A DNA stretch of 60,953 nucleotides from an uncultured Oscillospiraceae bacterium. Its GTDB lineage: Bacteria; Bacillota; Clostridia; Oscillospirales; Acutalibacteraceae. The first letter of the stretch is position 1. Every line of letters begins with the position of its first letter. Positions 28,618-36,506 of the stretch are shown here, one piece after another. The notes below the pieces were generated by a model. The model saw nothing but the letters and a program-made list of their open reading frames with translations, was not told the DNA's origin and searched no databases. The position numbers and the translations under genes are program-made. The DNA lies in the NCBI GenBank assembly GCA_905198295.1, contig CAJKBW010000002.1:1-60953 (forward strand). The letters run 5' to 3'.

Positions 28618-28664
28618 CTTTTATGCGCATTTATATAATAGACTATCATGCGCATAAAAGTCAA
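28618..28664 (-). promoter_or_regulatory. Promoter and inverted-repeat operator of RHH paralogue 1
   Basis: On the - strand, TTGACT (+ positions 28659-28664), an 18-base spacer and TATTAT (28635-28640) form a promoter. It is flanked by a perfect 13-bp inverted repeat, CTTTTATGCGCAT (28618-28630) and its complement (28648-28660), placed so that bound repressor would cover the -10 and the spacer. Confidence 0.7.
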
Positions 28665-28702
28665 CCCCCATTTTGGTTTTGCAAAATAATTTCACAATAC
28701 GT

Positions 28703-28750
28703 AAAAAGGACATCGGATACTCTTAAACGAGAAGCTCCGATATCCTTTTT
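28703..28750. terminator. Bidirectional terminator hairpin
   Basis: AAAAAGGACATCGGA (28703-28717) pairs with 28736-28750 with only one G-U wobble, giving a 15-bp stem with A-tract and T-tract on its two sides. It can end the - strand message of the gene at 28762-28950 and any + strand transcript from the promoter at 28314. Confidence 0.75.
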
Positions 28751-28761
28751 ATTTCAAAAAA

Positions 28762-28950
28762 TCACTTTTTTGCGGAGGCCTTCAGGCGGGCATAAGCTTT
28801 GTCGATGCCCTCCCGGATGACCTCCGACCGCGTCTTTCCGGTTTCCCGGCAGCAGAAATCGAGCTTCTCCAGCTCTTCGCGGGTCATCTTGGTTTCTACC
28901 CGCATCAGCCTTGGGTTATCAGAAGGCGGTCTTCCTGTACGCGGACTCAA
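28762..28950 (-). CDS. Ribbon-helix-helix DNA-binding protein (paralogue 2)
   Basis: This 62-residue protein is the second ribbon-helix-helix paralogue: a basic arm (SPRTGRPPSDNP), a strand (LMRVETKM), a first helix (TREELEKLDFCCRETG) and a second helix (KTRSEVIREGIDKAYARL). I place the start at the TTG at 28948-28950, since GAGGTGAT lies 5 bases upstream and the nearer ATG is followed by an in-frame stop after one codon. Its promoter lies within a 15-bp inverted repeat whose half-site differs from that of paralogue 1, so the two regulators may have separated their targets. The target genes beyond self-control are unknown. Confidence 0.8.
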   Translation of the reverse strand: MSPRTGRPPSDNPRLMRVETKMTREELEKLDFCCRETGKTRSEVIREGIDKAYARLKASAKK

Positions 28951-28961
28951 TTCATCACCTC

Positions 28962-29009
28962 ACTTTTTATCCGTATGTTTATTATATTTTTATACGGATA
29001 AAAAGTCAA
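28962..29009 (-). promoter_or_regulatory. Promoter and inverted-repeat operator of RHH paralogue 2
   Basis: On the - strand, TTGACT (+ positions 29004-29009), a 17-base spacer and TATAAT (28981-28986) are near consensus. A perfect 15-bp inverted repeat (28962-28976 with 28992-29006) overlaps the spacer on one side and the region between the -10 and the ribosome binding site on the other. The half-site core is TATCCGTAT, compared with TATGCGCAT for paralogue 1. Confidence 0.72.
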
Positions 29010-29136
29010 TATTCCTTTTCGCATTGCGCAAAAAATTCACAAATTGTGAGCGTAAAAGCACAAACAGCGTCTCCCCTCTGCCCTGCCGTATACCGCACAT
29101 CCCTAAAAAGCCCACCGATTTGTACCCGATCCGGAA

Positions 29137-29165
29137 TTGCCGGACGGTTCGCGATTGGATATAAT
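29137..29165 (+). promoter_or_regulatory. Orphan + strand promoter
   Basis: TTGCCG (29137-29142), a 17-base spacer and TATAAT (29160-29165) form a good promoter within the otherwise gene-poor stretch 29010-29381. No well-supported gene follows on this strand; the terminator at 29325-29355 lies about 160 bases downstream. Confidence 0.5.
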
Positions 29166-29171
29166 GACGGC

Positions 29172-29355
29172 AGATAGCCGGAAAAAGGGTGTCGGTGATG
29201 AACGAGTGCGAAAAAGATGGCCGGCAGAAGCGGATCGTCTCCCGTCCGGTAAGCACTGGATCTTATCGATGGCGGCATCCGCCTGACGGTGCAGCGAAGT
29301 GTGTATTGACGGAAAAGAAAACGAAAGGGCGGAGCATCATGCTCCGCCCTTTTTT
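29172..29355 (+). ncRNA. Candidate small RNA or very short gene in the 29010-29381 gap
   Basis: This is the stretch between an orphan promoter and a strong terminator hairpin, giving a transcript of about 180 bases. An open frame of 55 codons (ATG at 29198, stop at 29363-29365) crosses the terminator, has only a weak ribosome binding site and resembles nothing I know, so a non-coding RNA is at least as likely. I see nothing else in the rest of the gap. Confidence 0.25.
29325..29355. terminator. Terminator of the - strand glycan operon (bidirectional)
   Basis: An 11-bp stem (29325-29335 with 29341-29351) with an ATCAT loop has a T-run on the + side and an A-run that becomes T-rich on the - side. 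It lies 27 bases after the stop of the gene at 29382-30908. Confidence 0.8.
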
Positions 29356-29381
29356 GTTCGGATGAATCTGCTGTGTGCCGT

Positions 29382-30908
29382 TCAGCCCAGTATGTATACC
29401 GCGATGCCGCCGGCCTCCAAAGAGAGCGAAAGGCGGCTGCCGGTGCCGAGGGAACGGGTATTGCCGCTGTCGGGCTGAAACTGTGCAAGCGGCATCGCGG
29501 TTTTCAGCGAAATACTGCCGGATACGCCGGCGGTGTGGTCCTTGTTCGCAATCACCAGATAGGTGGTGTCCCCGCCGGAAAAGACGCCGATGATGAGATT
29601 GTCCGGTGCGTCCGCAATATAAGGCGAGGCGGACAGCGGATCCAGATAATAGGTGCTGTCGTAACCGGCGGACAGGCCGGTGTGATGAATGGCGATGTTC
29701 TGCTTGTCGTACAGCAGGTCACCGATCCGGCGGGCCTGCCAGTTGATCGCCTTGAGCGCTTCGTAATTTGCGGTGGGGCTGCCGTCGGCTTTGGTCAGCG
29801 AGTTCCAGGAGTTGTAATAGCTCAGCCCTTTTACCCCATAAGCGAGTGCGGCGGACATCTGTACCCGGATCTGCTCCACCGTCAGGGCGTTTGAACCGTC
29901 TATGGCCTGAAAATAGTGCCAGTGCGGGATGCCGGTTTCCTTGGCCCGTTTGCGGAGATAGCCGAGATCGCGCCACAGGTCGCTGGTGGTTTTGATGCTG
30001 TTCTGAAACTGGAAGGGATAGTAGTCCATCGAAAGCACCTGTGGCTTTACCGTGCGCAGATATTCGTCCACATACGCCGGATACCCGGTTGGCCAGCGGT
30101 AAGCGCCGTAGCTGGGCACGATGCAGGAATACGCCATCTTATCCGGCGCGAGCCGGCGGTACAGGTCGGTGAGCTTCCGGCAGTCGGCAAAGCCTGCCGT
30201 GCCCGGCTCATCCCAAACATAGTAGCCATACAGGCTCTTGTAGTTCCTGGTCTTGTTCACCCATGCGGCGACTTCCGCCTCAGTGATGGTTTTGGGCAGA
30301 TGGGAGGTGCCGATGCCGCCCAGATTGGTGCCGCTGTCGTTGAGGCCGCGGGCGTTCTGTATCAGCAGGCCGACACCGCCGACGGCATCCGCTGCCTCGA
30401 GCGCGGCAAGGACCGAGGATTCGGTGCTCAGCCAGGTGACCTCAATGAGATTGAGCCCGGCGTCGCGTGTGTTGCGCACAATTCGTTGGTTCTTAGCCGC
30501 GGCCGTGTCGCCGTCAAACGCCATGAAGGTGGACAGCAGAAAGCCGGCCTGATTGCCGTTTGCATCCGGCTGAGTGTAGGTCAGTGTGGGTTTTGGCTCG
30601 GTGGACGGTGTTTCGGCAGAAGGCTGCGTTGGCGGCCGGTTCTCCCCTGTGCTGGGTCCGGGTTCCGTCGGAGACGGGGTGGTCGGGCTTTCGGTGTTTC
30701 CGGACGCGGATGTGGTGCTGTCAGATACAGAAAAAGTGCTGCCGGCAGGGTTATCCGTATTGGTTTGCGCGTCGGAAGAATTCTCAGCAGACATGGACGA
30801 GTCCGCACCATCGGCGGCGGATTCCGGTATGCCGCCGGATTGGCAGGCAGTGGCAAACAGGCACAAACATAACACGGCAGCCGCAAGAAGACTGCTTATC
30901 CTGCGCAT
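29382..30908 (-). CDS. Lipoprotein WDEP-family barrel hydrolase-like protein
   Basis: This 508-residue protein starts with a signal peptide ending in a lipobox-like ATAC (Cys22), followed by a Ser/Thr/Pro/Glu-rich linker to about residue 105, then one catalytic-type domain. That domain has GYYVWDEP, IVPSYGAY, VLSMDYYPF, HYFQA and AALAYGVKGLSYY, a motif series shared with four other proteins in this window and consistent with strands of a TIM barrel. The Glu of WDEP is a candidate acid/base. The true start is the ATG at 30906-30908, behind AGGAGGAGG; it overlaps the end of the upstream gene by 13 bases. It is the last gene of a four-gene operon and should act outside the membrane. The enzyme class is not known. 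Confidence 0.7.
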   Translation of the reverse strand: MRRISSLLAAAVLCLCLFATACQSGGIPESAADGADSSMSAENSSDAQTNTDNPAGSTFSVSDSTTSASGNTESPTTPSPTEPGPSTGENRPPTQPSAETPSTEPKPTLTYTQPDANGNQAGFLLSTFMAFDGDTAAAKNQRIVRNTRDAGLNLIEVTWLSTESSVLAALEAADAVGGVGLLIQNARGLNDSGTNLGGIGTSHLPKTITEAEVAAWVNKTRNYKSLYGYYVWDEPGTAGFADCRKLTDLYRRLAPDKMAYSCIVPSYGAYRWPTGYPAYVDEYLRTVKPQVLSMDYYPFQFQNSIKTTSDLWRDLGYLRKRAKETGIPHWHYFQAIDGSNALTVEQIRVQMSAALAYGVKGLSYYNSWNSLTKADGSPTANYEALKAINWQARRIGDLLYDKQNIAIHHTGLSAGYDSTYYLDPLSASPYIADAPDNLIIGVFSGGDTTYLVIANKDHTAGVSGSISLKTAMPLAQFQPDSGNTRSLGTGSRLSLSLEAGGIAVYILG

Positions 30909-32791
30909 ACCGGGACCTCCTCCTCTTGAAAGACGGGAGCCGCCTGTACGGGGATCTCCGAGGGCAGCCGCCACTCCAGCTCTTCCACCCATTCCAGTCC
31001 GTAAGGTTTGCCGAAGCCGATGAAGATTTCGCCGGCCGGACCATCCTCCACCTCAACCATCAGCGTCTGCCACACGGGCAGCAGCTCGACATGCGCGCGC
31101 GCCGGCCCGCGGTGATAGGCGGGAACATAGTAGCTGCCGTCACACTGTGCCGCGGGCCGGCCGTCCAGCCATACCCGCAGCGCACGGGTACCCTCAGCGA
31201 TAAGAATGGCGTCTGTAATGCGCATGCCGCTTTTGAGTTCAAGCGCCAACAGGTGGCGGCCGGCCGGTACCTGTTGGAAATGGCCGCACACGTCGATACG
31301 TTCGGCGCCGGCCATCATGGTCATGTCGGGCGCTTTTTCAAGCGGCGCATTCAGCGGCTGCCGCAGCCAGCTGATCGCGGTGGCGATGCCGGCGGTCATC
31401 TGAATAAGGCCGTTATCACCGTCCAGCCGGATATCCAGCGGTGTGTAATAGACGTTTTTACCGCCCGTCGGTGCGGTGATGGTAAACTCCACTGTTGTGT
31501 CCTCGTCTCCCGACAGGCGGATGGTCCGCGTCTGCGGCTGTACATGCCATCCGTCCGGCAGCCGCAGCTGCAGGGTGCAGGTGCCGGAGACGCCGCTTTT
31601 CAGACCGCGCAGCCGCAGGGAATAGCCGCGGCTGCCGCCGGGCGGGACGGCGGTATCGTCGGGGTACCGCAGTACGGCGTACACCGGTGTCAGTACAATC
31701 ACGCTTTCCCGCGGGTCATACCCGTCCCCGAGCATAACCCCGCCGGGCGTGTCCTTCCAAGGCGGGGCAATATGACGGGCATAGGCGGGAAATTCCGGCG
31801 CTCCGATTGTCTGGACATGGGAAGAGTAGTATTTTTGGACCTCCAGGCTCAGCGCGGCAATCTGCTGGCAGAGCTCATCGATGGTGCTGACCTCGTGCAT
31901 GCCTACCATGCTGCCCGACAGCACCAGCCGGCTGCCGATCGGGCGGGTCCATTCCTCACCGATGCCGTCGGGGTTGAGGATACCGAGCAGCGCACCCAGT
32001 GAAGCACCGGTACAGTCGGTATCGAAACCGCAGCCCACCGCTGTGCACAGTGAACGGCCGAAATCCCCGCCGCCGGCTAGCCAGCCCAGCAGGATGAAGG
32101 AAAGATTGAGCGACACGTCGGTGAAATTCTGCACATAGTATTTGTCTACGATCCGCTGCCGGACGGTGAGCGGATCGCGGCACTGCACCCACCAGGAGGC
32201 AGTATCGGTCAGCGCGCTGCGCAGCCGTCCTTCGGGCAGAAAGCGGAATCCCGTGCGCAGCAGTGTATCCGGATCGTGCTCGATAAAGGCGGCACTTTCC
32301 ACCGCCGCCCAGAAGCAGGCAGCGTCCACCCCGTCGCCCCAGTGGTCGACGCAGGCGTCTTCCCGTGCGAGCGCTGCGGCGAGCGCGGGATCTCCCGGGC
32401 ACAGGCACGCCCACAGCTCGCTGCGGATGATCGCGCCCATGCCGGCGCCGAATTTGTTGTCGTAGGTGCCGCTAAGCGGCGGGTACAGCCTCTTGCGTAT
32501 GTTGCGCTGGGCAACGCCGTATTCATCAAAGACCATGCGGATATGATCCATCCAGGACTCCGCCAGATAGCGCCGATGCACCGGCAGCCCGAAACGCCTC
32601 ACACTCTCGAGCCAGACCACCTGAAGGTCCAGATCGTCGTTGGCGAGCATTTCGGTCGGAACGGGATCGTAATAGGTCAGATCGATGGTGCGTTCCTGAC
32701 CTTCAAACGGCATGCCGAGGGTGCCGCCGACGCTCTTGCCGATAAAACAGCCGATCACCCGCCGGTAGTAATCACGATATGTCAGCTCCAT
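30896..32791 (-). CDS. ADP-ribosylglycohydrolase-family protein with a C-terminal beta-rich domain
   Basis: This 631-residue protein has an N-terminal ADP-ribosylglycohydrolase (DraG/ARH) fold: GCFIGKSVGGTLGMPFE at residues 14-30, NDDLDLQVVW at 51-60 and GFDTDCTGAS near 253. The DD and DTD acidic pairs that bind magnesium in the family are present, but the usual GDALG is GGTLG here. The C-terminal half (about 360-631) is an added beta-rich part that could bind carbohydrate. There is no signal peptide. Its place between a DUF4838-type gene and a WDEP-family gene suggests it acts on a sugar N- or O-glycosidic bond rather than on protein ADP-ribose, but this is inference. AGGAGA precedes the ATG, and it lies 27 bases after the upstream gene. 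Confidence 0.78.
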   Translation of the reverse strand: MELTYRDYYRRVIGCFIGKSVGGTLGMPFEGQERTIDLTYYDPVPTEMLANDDLDLQVVWLESVRRFGLPVHRRYLAESWMDHIRMVFDEYGVAQRNIRKRLYPPLSGTYDNKFGAGMGAIIRSELWACLCPGDPALAAALAREDACVDHWGDGVDAACFWAAVESAAFIEHDPDTLLRTGFRFLPEGRLRSALTDTASWWVQCRDPLTVRQRIVDKYYVQNFTDVSLNLSFILLGWLAGGGDFGRSLCTAVGCGFDTDCTGASLGALLGILNPDGIGEEWTRPIGSRLVLSGSMVGMHEVSTIDELCQQIAALSLEVQKYYSSHVQTIGAPEFPAYARHIAPPWKDTPGGVMLGDGYDPRESVIVLTPVYAVLRYPDDTAVPPGGSRGYSLRLRGLKSGVSGTCTLQLRLPDGWHVQPQTRTIRLSGDEDTTVEFTITAPTGGKNVYYTPLDIRLDGDNGLIQMTAGIATAISWLRQPLNAPLEKAPDMTMMAGAERIDVCGHFQQVPAGRHLLALELKSGMRITDAILIAEGTRALRVWLDGRPAAQCDGSYYVPAYHRGPARAHVELLPVWQTLMVEVEDGPAGEIFIGFGKPYGLEWVEELEWRLPSEIPVQAAPVFQEEEVPVCAG

Positions 32792-32818
32792 AGGGATTCT
32801 CCTAACATCCGTATTTTC

Positions 32819-34747
32819 TCAGATGGCTTTCTCATCAAAACCGATCGCGGCCTCGTCTTCCTTTTTGATGATCGTGTTGACGATCAGCACGAAGGAGCAC
32901 AGGTCGAATACCTCCTGGAGGCGGGTCTCGCGGCGGCAGAGATTCTGCCGGAACAGCTCGAACTGCGCCTTGACCTGTGCCGTTGGCAGGCCGCTTGCCT
33001 TGTTGTACAGCACCAGCGCAAGCTCCGCGTATACCTCGGTTGCCTCAAGCAGGAACTCCCACATTTTCCGTCTGGCCGGCACCGCTTCCCGCGCAATGCG
33101 GGCGCGCAGCCGGTCCTGCCAGGCATACAGCTTTGCCGGTGTTTCCTTCAGCAGCGCCGCTGTTTCGGGATGAACGACGGGCAGCTCGCCGCGGCTGTAG
33201 CTCCAGGAAAAGCCATCCGAGATGTCCCACAGCAGCGCACGCGCGTCCTCCCACTCCTCTCCGTAGGCGTCCTCGAAATAGCAGCGTTCCGCCTCCTCGT
33301 AGGGCAGCGAACGGTCGAAGAGCTTGCGGCCGAGCAGGGTGTTGCACAGCCCGGACGGGAAAAACGAACGGGTCAGCTGGCAGCTGATATAGCCGTTGAG
33401 CCCCATGTCCCGGAGCAGCTCCACATCCCGGAACTGCACACGGGCCAGGTTCATCTGGGCGTAATCCTTGTGGATATCCCACATCATGTGGTATTCAAAA
33501 ATAACGCAGTCGCCGCCGAACTGCCGCTGCCAGTCGAACAGGAAACGCAGATTCTGGTGTGCGTTTTCCGGCAGGATCAGGTGATTGCGGACATACGGGA
33601 TGTCGTTTGTCTCATGTGCGCGGTCGATCGTTTCGCCGTCGCGCAGATACGGTTCGCGGTAGGTGCGGGTGATCGGGGCGAACAGAAGCAGAAAGCGGCC
33701 CGGATTTTCGATGCGCTCCTTCAGCGGCGTCCACAGCAGGTCATACCCGAGGATAAAGCCGATACGGGTGGATAGCCCGCGGGCGGTCAGCCGGCGGTCC
33801 ACCTCGTTGAGCATGCGGACATAGAAATCCGCCGGGCGGAGTTCGCGGCAGTTTTCGCATTCACAGGTGTTGTTGAAGTTGTCCGCCAGCCAGATGTGAA
33901 GCACTTCTTTTTCGGGGTGTTCCGCGGCATAACCGACGATTTCCTCCACCAGCCGGCGCTGTACCTCCGGATTGGAGTAGCACAGGTTGGTGTTTACCGG
34001 GATGCCGCCGAAAAACTCCCGTTTGCCGCCCACCTCGGCGAGCAGCGGACGCACGTCGTCCGGTATGGCGCTGTTGTCCGCCGCATGCCAGCCGGTGGAG
34101 TGATAGCCGATGCTCTCACAGATCCAGCCGTGCCCCATCGCGTGATACTGCATGCCGCGCCGGCGGATCTCCGGCCCGAGCTCCTCCACAATGGCACGCG
34201 AATCCGCGGGGGAATACGCCTTGTCGGCCGGCAGGAATTCGTTGTAGACGTGGGTGTACCATTCCTCAAAAAACACGTGCGCCTCGCGGAACTGGATAAA
34301 ATACAGGTTGTACCCCAGTTTCGGCGCCCAGTCGATCATCGCGTATACATTTTCCCGGCTGACTGCGCCCTCGATGCTGAACCCGCGGTAGCGGTAATCC
34401 GCACGGCGTGCCAAATGCGCGGTCATCTCTTCCGCGGTGAGCCGGGGGAGGATTTCCCCGTCGGGACCTGGCCGGATGAACCGGCAGCCCACCGCCGTCA
34501 GAAAAGCATAAACCCCGAGCAGCACGCTGCGGGGGTTGCTTCCGGCGATGAATCCCTCCCCCTGCGTGACTTCGACTGTGTAAGCATCATCAAGGGCGGG
34601 ATCCTCCACGGCCGGACAGGCGGCGGGATCTGCCCGCAGCGCGATCTGTGCATGGCTGCCTTCGCCGCAGATCCGGCGCCAGTAGCTGTCCAGCTGTTCC
34701 GCCGCGAAAGCGATCGTATCCGGAACATCGGTTTGCCTGGCCAACAT
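32819..34747 (-). CDS. DUF4838-type glycoside hydrolase-like protein
   Basis: This 642-residue protein matches the DUF4838 layout: an N-terminal alpha/beta domain like those ahead of GH20 and GH67 enzymes (GVYAFLTAVGCRFIRPG near 80-95), followed by a barrel domain with RYRGFSIEGAV, WAPKLGYNLYFIQFRE and IWLADNFNNTCECENCREL. The CECENC segment is a cysteine-rich loop typical of the family. No signal peptide is present, so it is likely cytoplasmic. Family members sit in polysaccharide-use loci, but I know of no settled activity. It begins 14 bases after the upstream gene's stop, with GGAAGGGGGG as ribosome binding site, and is the second gene of the operon. Confidence 0.78.
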   Translation of the reverse strand: MLARQTDVPDTIAFAAEQLDSYWRRICGEGSHAQIALRADPAACPAVEDPALDDAYTVEVTQGEGFIAGSNPRSVLLGVYAFLTAVGCRFIRPGPDGEILPRLTAEEMTAHLARRADYRYRGFSIEGAVSRENVYAMIDWAPKLGYNLYFIQFREAHVFFEEWYTHVYNEFLPADKAYSPADSRAIVEELGPEIRRRGMQYHAMGHGWICESIGYHSTGWHAADNSAIPDDVRPLLAEVGGKREFFGGIPVNTNLCYSNPEVQRRLVEEIVGYAAEHPEKEVLHIWLADNFNNTCECENCRELRPADFYVRMLNEVDRRLTARGLSTRIGFILGYDLLWTPLKERIENPGRFLLLFAPITRTYREPYLRDGETIDRAHETNDIPYVRNHLILPENAHQNLRFLFDWQRQFGGDCVIFEYHMMWDIHKDYAQMNLARVQFRDVELLRDMGLNGYISCQLTRSFFPSGLCNTLLGRKLFDRSLPYEEAERCYFEDAYGEEWEDARALLWDISDGFSWSYSRGELPVVHPETAALLKETPAKLYAWQDRLRARIAREAVPARRKMWEFLLEATEVYAELALVLYNKASGLPTAQVKAQFELFRQNLCRRETRLQEVFDLCSFVLIVNTIIKKEDEAAIGFDEKAI

Positions 34748-34761
34748 GCGTCCCCCCTTCC

Positions 34762-35997
34762 TCAGACGATAGGATTGAGGACGTATAGCCGGCCTTCGCC
34801 CGGTGCCAGCGTGACGGCGGCACGATCGGCGCAGCCGAGCGGTTTGAGCGTGCCGTCCTCGTCGTCAAACAGCGAAACCGCATACCGGCCATCAAGCTGC
34901 AGCTCGCCGGAAACGGCATTTTCAAAATCCTTGTTGGACAGCATCAGATACTTTGCATCGGTGCCGTCGGTGAAGGTGCCGGCGATCAGGCGATCGGGCA
35001 TCGCACGCACGAAGGCAATATCCTCCGGCCGGTCGAGAAAATACGCCTGCCGCAGATCTTCCGGCAGTCCGGTATGGCAGATCACATCGCTTTCCTTATG
35101 CAGCAGGAAGGTGCCGAGATTCATCATCTTATGATTGAGACGTTTAACCTCGTCGTACAGCGGGCCTTTTGCGTCGGTAGTTACCGAAACGAGTGAGGAG
35201 GAAGTGAAATAACTCAGCTGCTTGACCCCGTACGCCAGCGCCGCGTAGGCCTGCACCGCGAGCTTTTCGTAGGTCATGCCGATGCCGCCGACGTCGTCGC
35301 TCGCCGGGAAATCCCATTTCCCCTGGAAGTAAAACCAGAACGGCCGGCCGGCTGCCTTCGCATATTTGCGTACGCAGCCCATATCCCGCCACATGTCGTT
35401 TTCGATCAGCCGGGCTTCCTTGCTGACCGCAAAGGGATAGTAGTCCACCGACACGACGTCGCAGTCGGTTTCCTCGATGTACTGCCGCACGTATTTGGCA
35501 TAGGGGCGCTCCTCCAGCGGAACGTCTCCGGTCCAGGTGTCGTTCGCCTGCCACGCATAGATGCCGTAGCTCGGCACCATCACTGAGAACCCGAGTTTGT
35601 CGGGGGCGAAACGGCGGAAACGGTTGATGGTGTCGCGGCAGGTGGAGAAGTTTTCGAAGGCAGGCTCATCCCAAACGTAAAAGCCGAGCACCTCTTTGAA
35701 GGGGGCATACCGTTCCGCGGCCCGCTGCACCATCTCATCGGTAGTGACGACAATGTTGTCCTGCTCAAAGCCGATACCGCCGAAATCCCTATCCTGCACG
35801 ATGGATTTCAGCCCAAGCTCCTCGCAGATGGGTAACGCCCGGAGCACGGTTTCGCGGTCCTTGAAGGTGAATTCCACCAAATTGAAGCCGGTGTCCTTGT
35901 GATGCTGCAGCTGAGCGCGCATATGCTCCTCGCTGCTGATGGCGTTGAAAGTAGAGATGTAAAACGTGTCCTGCTGAAAACGTCTGATCTTGTCCAT
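34762..35997 (-). CDS. Cytoplasmic WDEP-family barrel hydrolase-like protein
   Basis: This 411-residue protein has no signal peptide. It carries the shared motif series GFYVWDEP (Asp110-Glu111), VMVPSYGIY, VVSVDYYPF, FWFYFQG and AALAYGVKQLSYF, spaced as in a TIM barrel. It ends with a short beta-rich domain. The ATG at 35995-35997 is chosen because GAAGGAG lies 10 bases upstream, while an earlier ATG precedes that site. It is the first gene of the - strand operon and lies opposite the AraC-type regulator gene, which may control it. It appears to be the inside counterpart of the lipoprotein at 29382-30908. I do not recognise a characterised enzyme class. Confidence 0.72.
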   Translation of the reverse strand: MDKIRRFQQDTFYISTFNAISSEEHMRAQLQHHKDTGFNLVEFTFKDRETVLRALPICEELGLKSIVQDRDFGGIGFEQDNIVVTTDEMVQRAAERYAPFKEVLGFYVWDEPAFENFSTCRDTINRFRRFAPDKLGFSVMVPSYGIYAWQANDTWTGDVPLEERPYAKYVRQYIEETDCDVVSVDYYPFAVSKEARLIENDMWRDMGCVRKYAKAAGRPFWFYFQGKWDFPASDDVGGIGMTYEKLAVQAYAALAYGVKQLSYFTSSSLVSVTTDAKGPLYDEVKRLNHKMMNLGTFLLHKESDVICHTGLPEDLRQAYFLDRPEDIAFVRAMPDRLIAGTFTDGTDAKYLMLSNKDFENAVSGELQLDGRYAVSLFDDEDGTLKPLGCADRAAVTLAPGEGRLYVLNPIV

Positions 35998-36086
35998 AAA
36001 GGCCGCACTCCTTCTCATTTTGTGTGAGGATCGGATCGCATTGTGTGGTTTTCACAACAATTGCCGGGTATACCCCGGTTTTTTTC

Positions 36087-36115
36087 ATTATAAAGGAGGG
36101 CGATACAAACGGAAA
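36087..36115 (-). promoter_or_regulatory. Candidate promoter of the - strand glycan operon
   Basis: On the - strand, a perfect TATAAT (+ positions 36087-36092) lies 17 bases from a weak -35, TTTCCG (36110-36115). The poor -35 fits a promoter that needs an activator. The GGGTATACCC palindrome lies just downstream, near the expected transcription start. Confidence 0.45.
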
Positions 36116-36229
36116 TGCCTGGTATTTGTTATCTGTGAAGTATTTTGTTCTCGTTTTTTACGTGCAGTTCCCACCCAAAATTCCTTTTCAGGTGCTTTTT
36201 ATAATCCGCAGGAACTTTTTTGCCTTATG

Positions 36230-36255
36230 TTGGCGCCAATTCGTGGAAACACGAA
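36230..36255. promoter_or_regulatory. Two abutting palindromes, possible operator
   Basis: TTGGCGCCAA (36230-36239) is directly followed by TTCGTG-GAAA-CACGAA (36240-36255). They lie 28 bases upstream of the AraC gene's -35 box. A role as operator sites is inferred from position and symmetry only. Confidence 0.35.
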
Positions 36256-36282
36256 AGGTTTTTGCCAATTTATCTTAAATTC

Positions 36283-36311
36283 TTGAAAATCAACATCCAA
36301 CATGGTATACT
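36283..36311 (+). promoter_or_regulatory. Promoter of the AraC-type regulator gene
   Basis: TTGAAA (36283-36288), a 17-base spacer and TATACT (36306-36311) match the vegetative consensus at five of six bases each. The expected transcript has a leader of about 190 bases before the ATG at 36507. Confidence 0.65.
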
Positions 36312-36506
36312 TTTTAATATAATTTGTAGTAATCCGTAGAGAGGATGTATATTATTAAGAATAAATAAACCACTATAATTAAATCCAAATTCAACCCGGC
36401 GGATTTCACAGGGTTTTTACGCATCTGGCGGCGTCCAGGAAGGTATACATTTTGGAATAACGCAACAGAATTACCGTGTTTTTTGCAGAAGAGAGGAGAT
36501 GCGGCC

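Larger units (their letters stand above)
36019..36506. other. AT-rich divergent control region
   Basis: This 488-base gap separates the - strand glycan operon from the AraC-type gene and is far more AT-rich than its surroundings. It holds one promoter for each direction, a perfect GGGTATACCC palindrome (36066-36075), a TTGTG-N7-CACAA repeat (36041-36057), and two abutting palindromes at 36230-36255. No gene was found in it. Confidence 0.7.

Noticed and set aside
28423..28950. Ribbon-helix-helix genes as antitoxins of toxin-antitoxin pairs
   Set aside because: No toxin-like gene overlaps or follows either one. Each has its own promoter, and a terminator stands between them.
29198..29365. A 55-codon gene on the + strand
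   Set aside because: The ribosome binding site is weak, the frame crosses a strong terminator hairpin and the product resembles nothing known.
36345..36368. A seven-codon leader peptide ahead of the AraC-type gene
   Set aside because: The GAGAGG sequence touches the ATG, leaving no proper spacing, and no attenuator structure follows.
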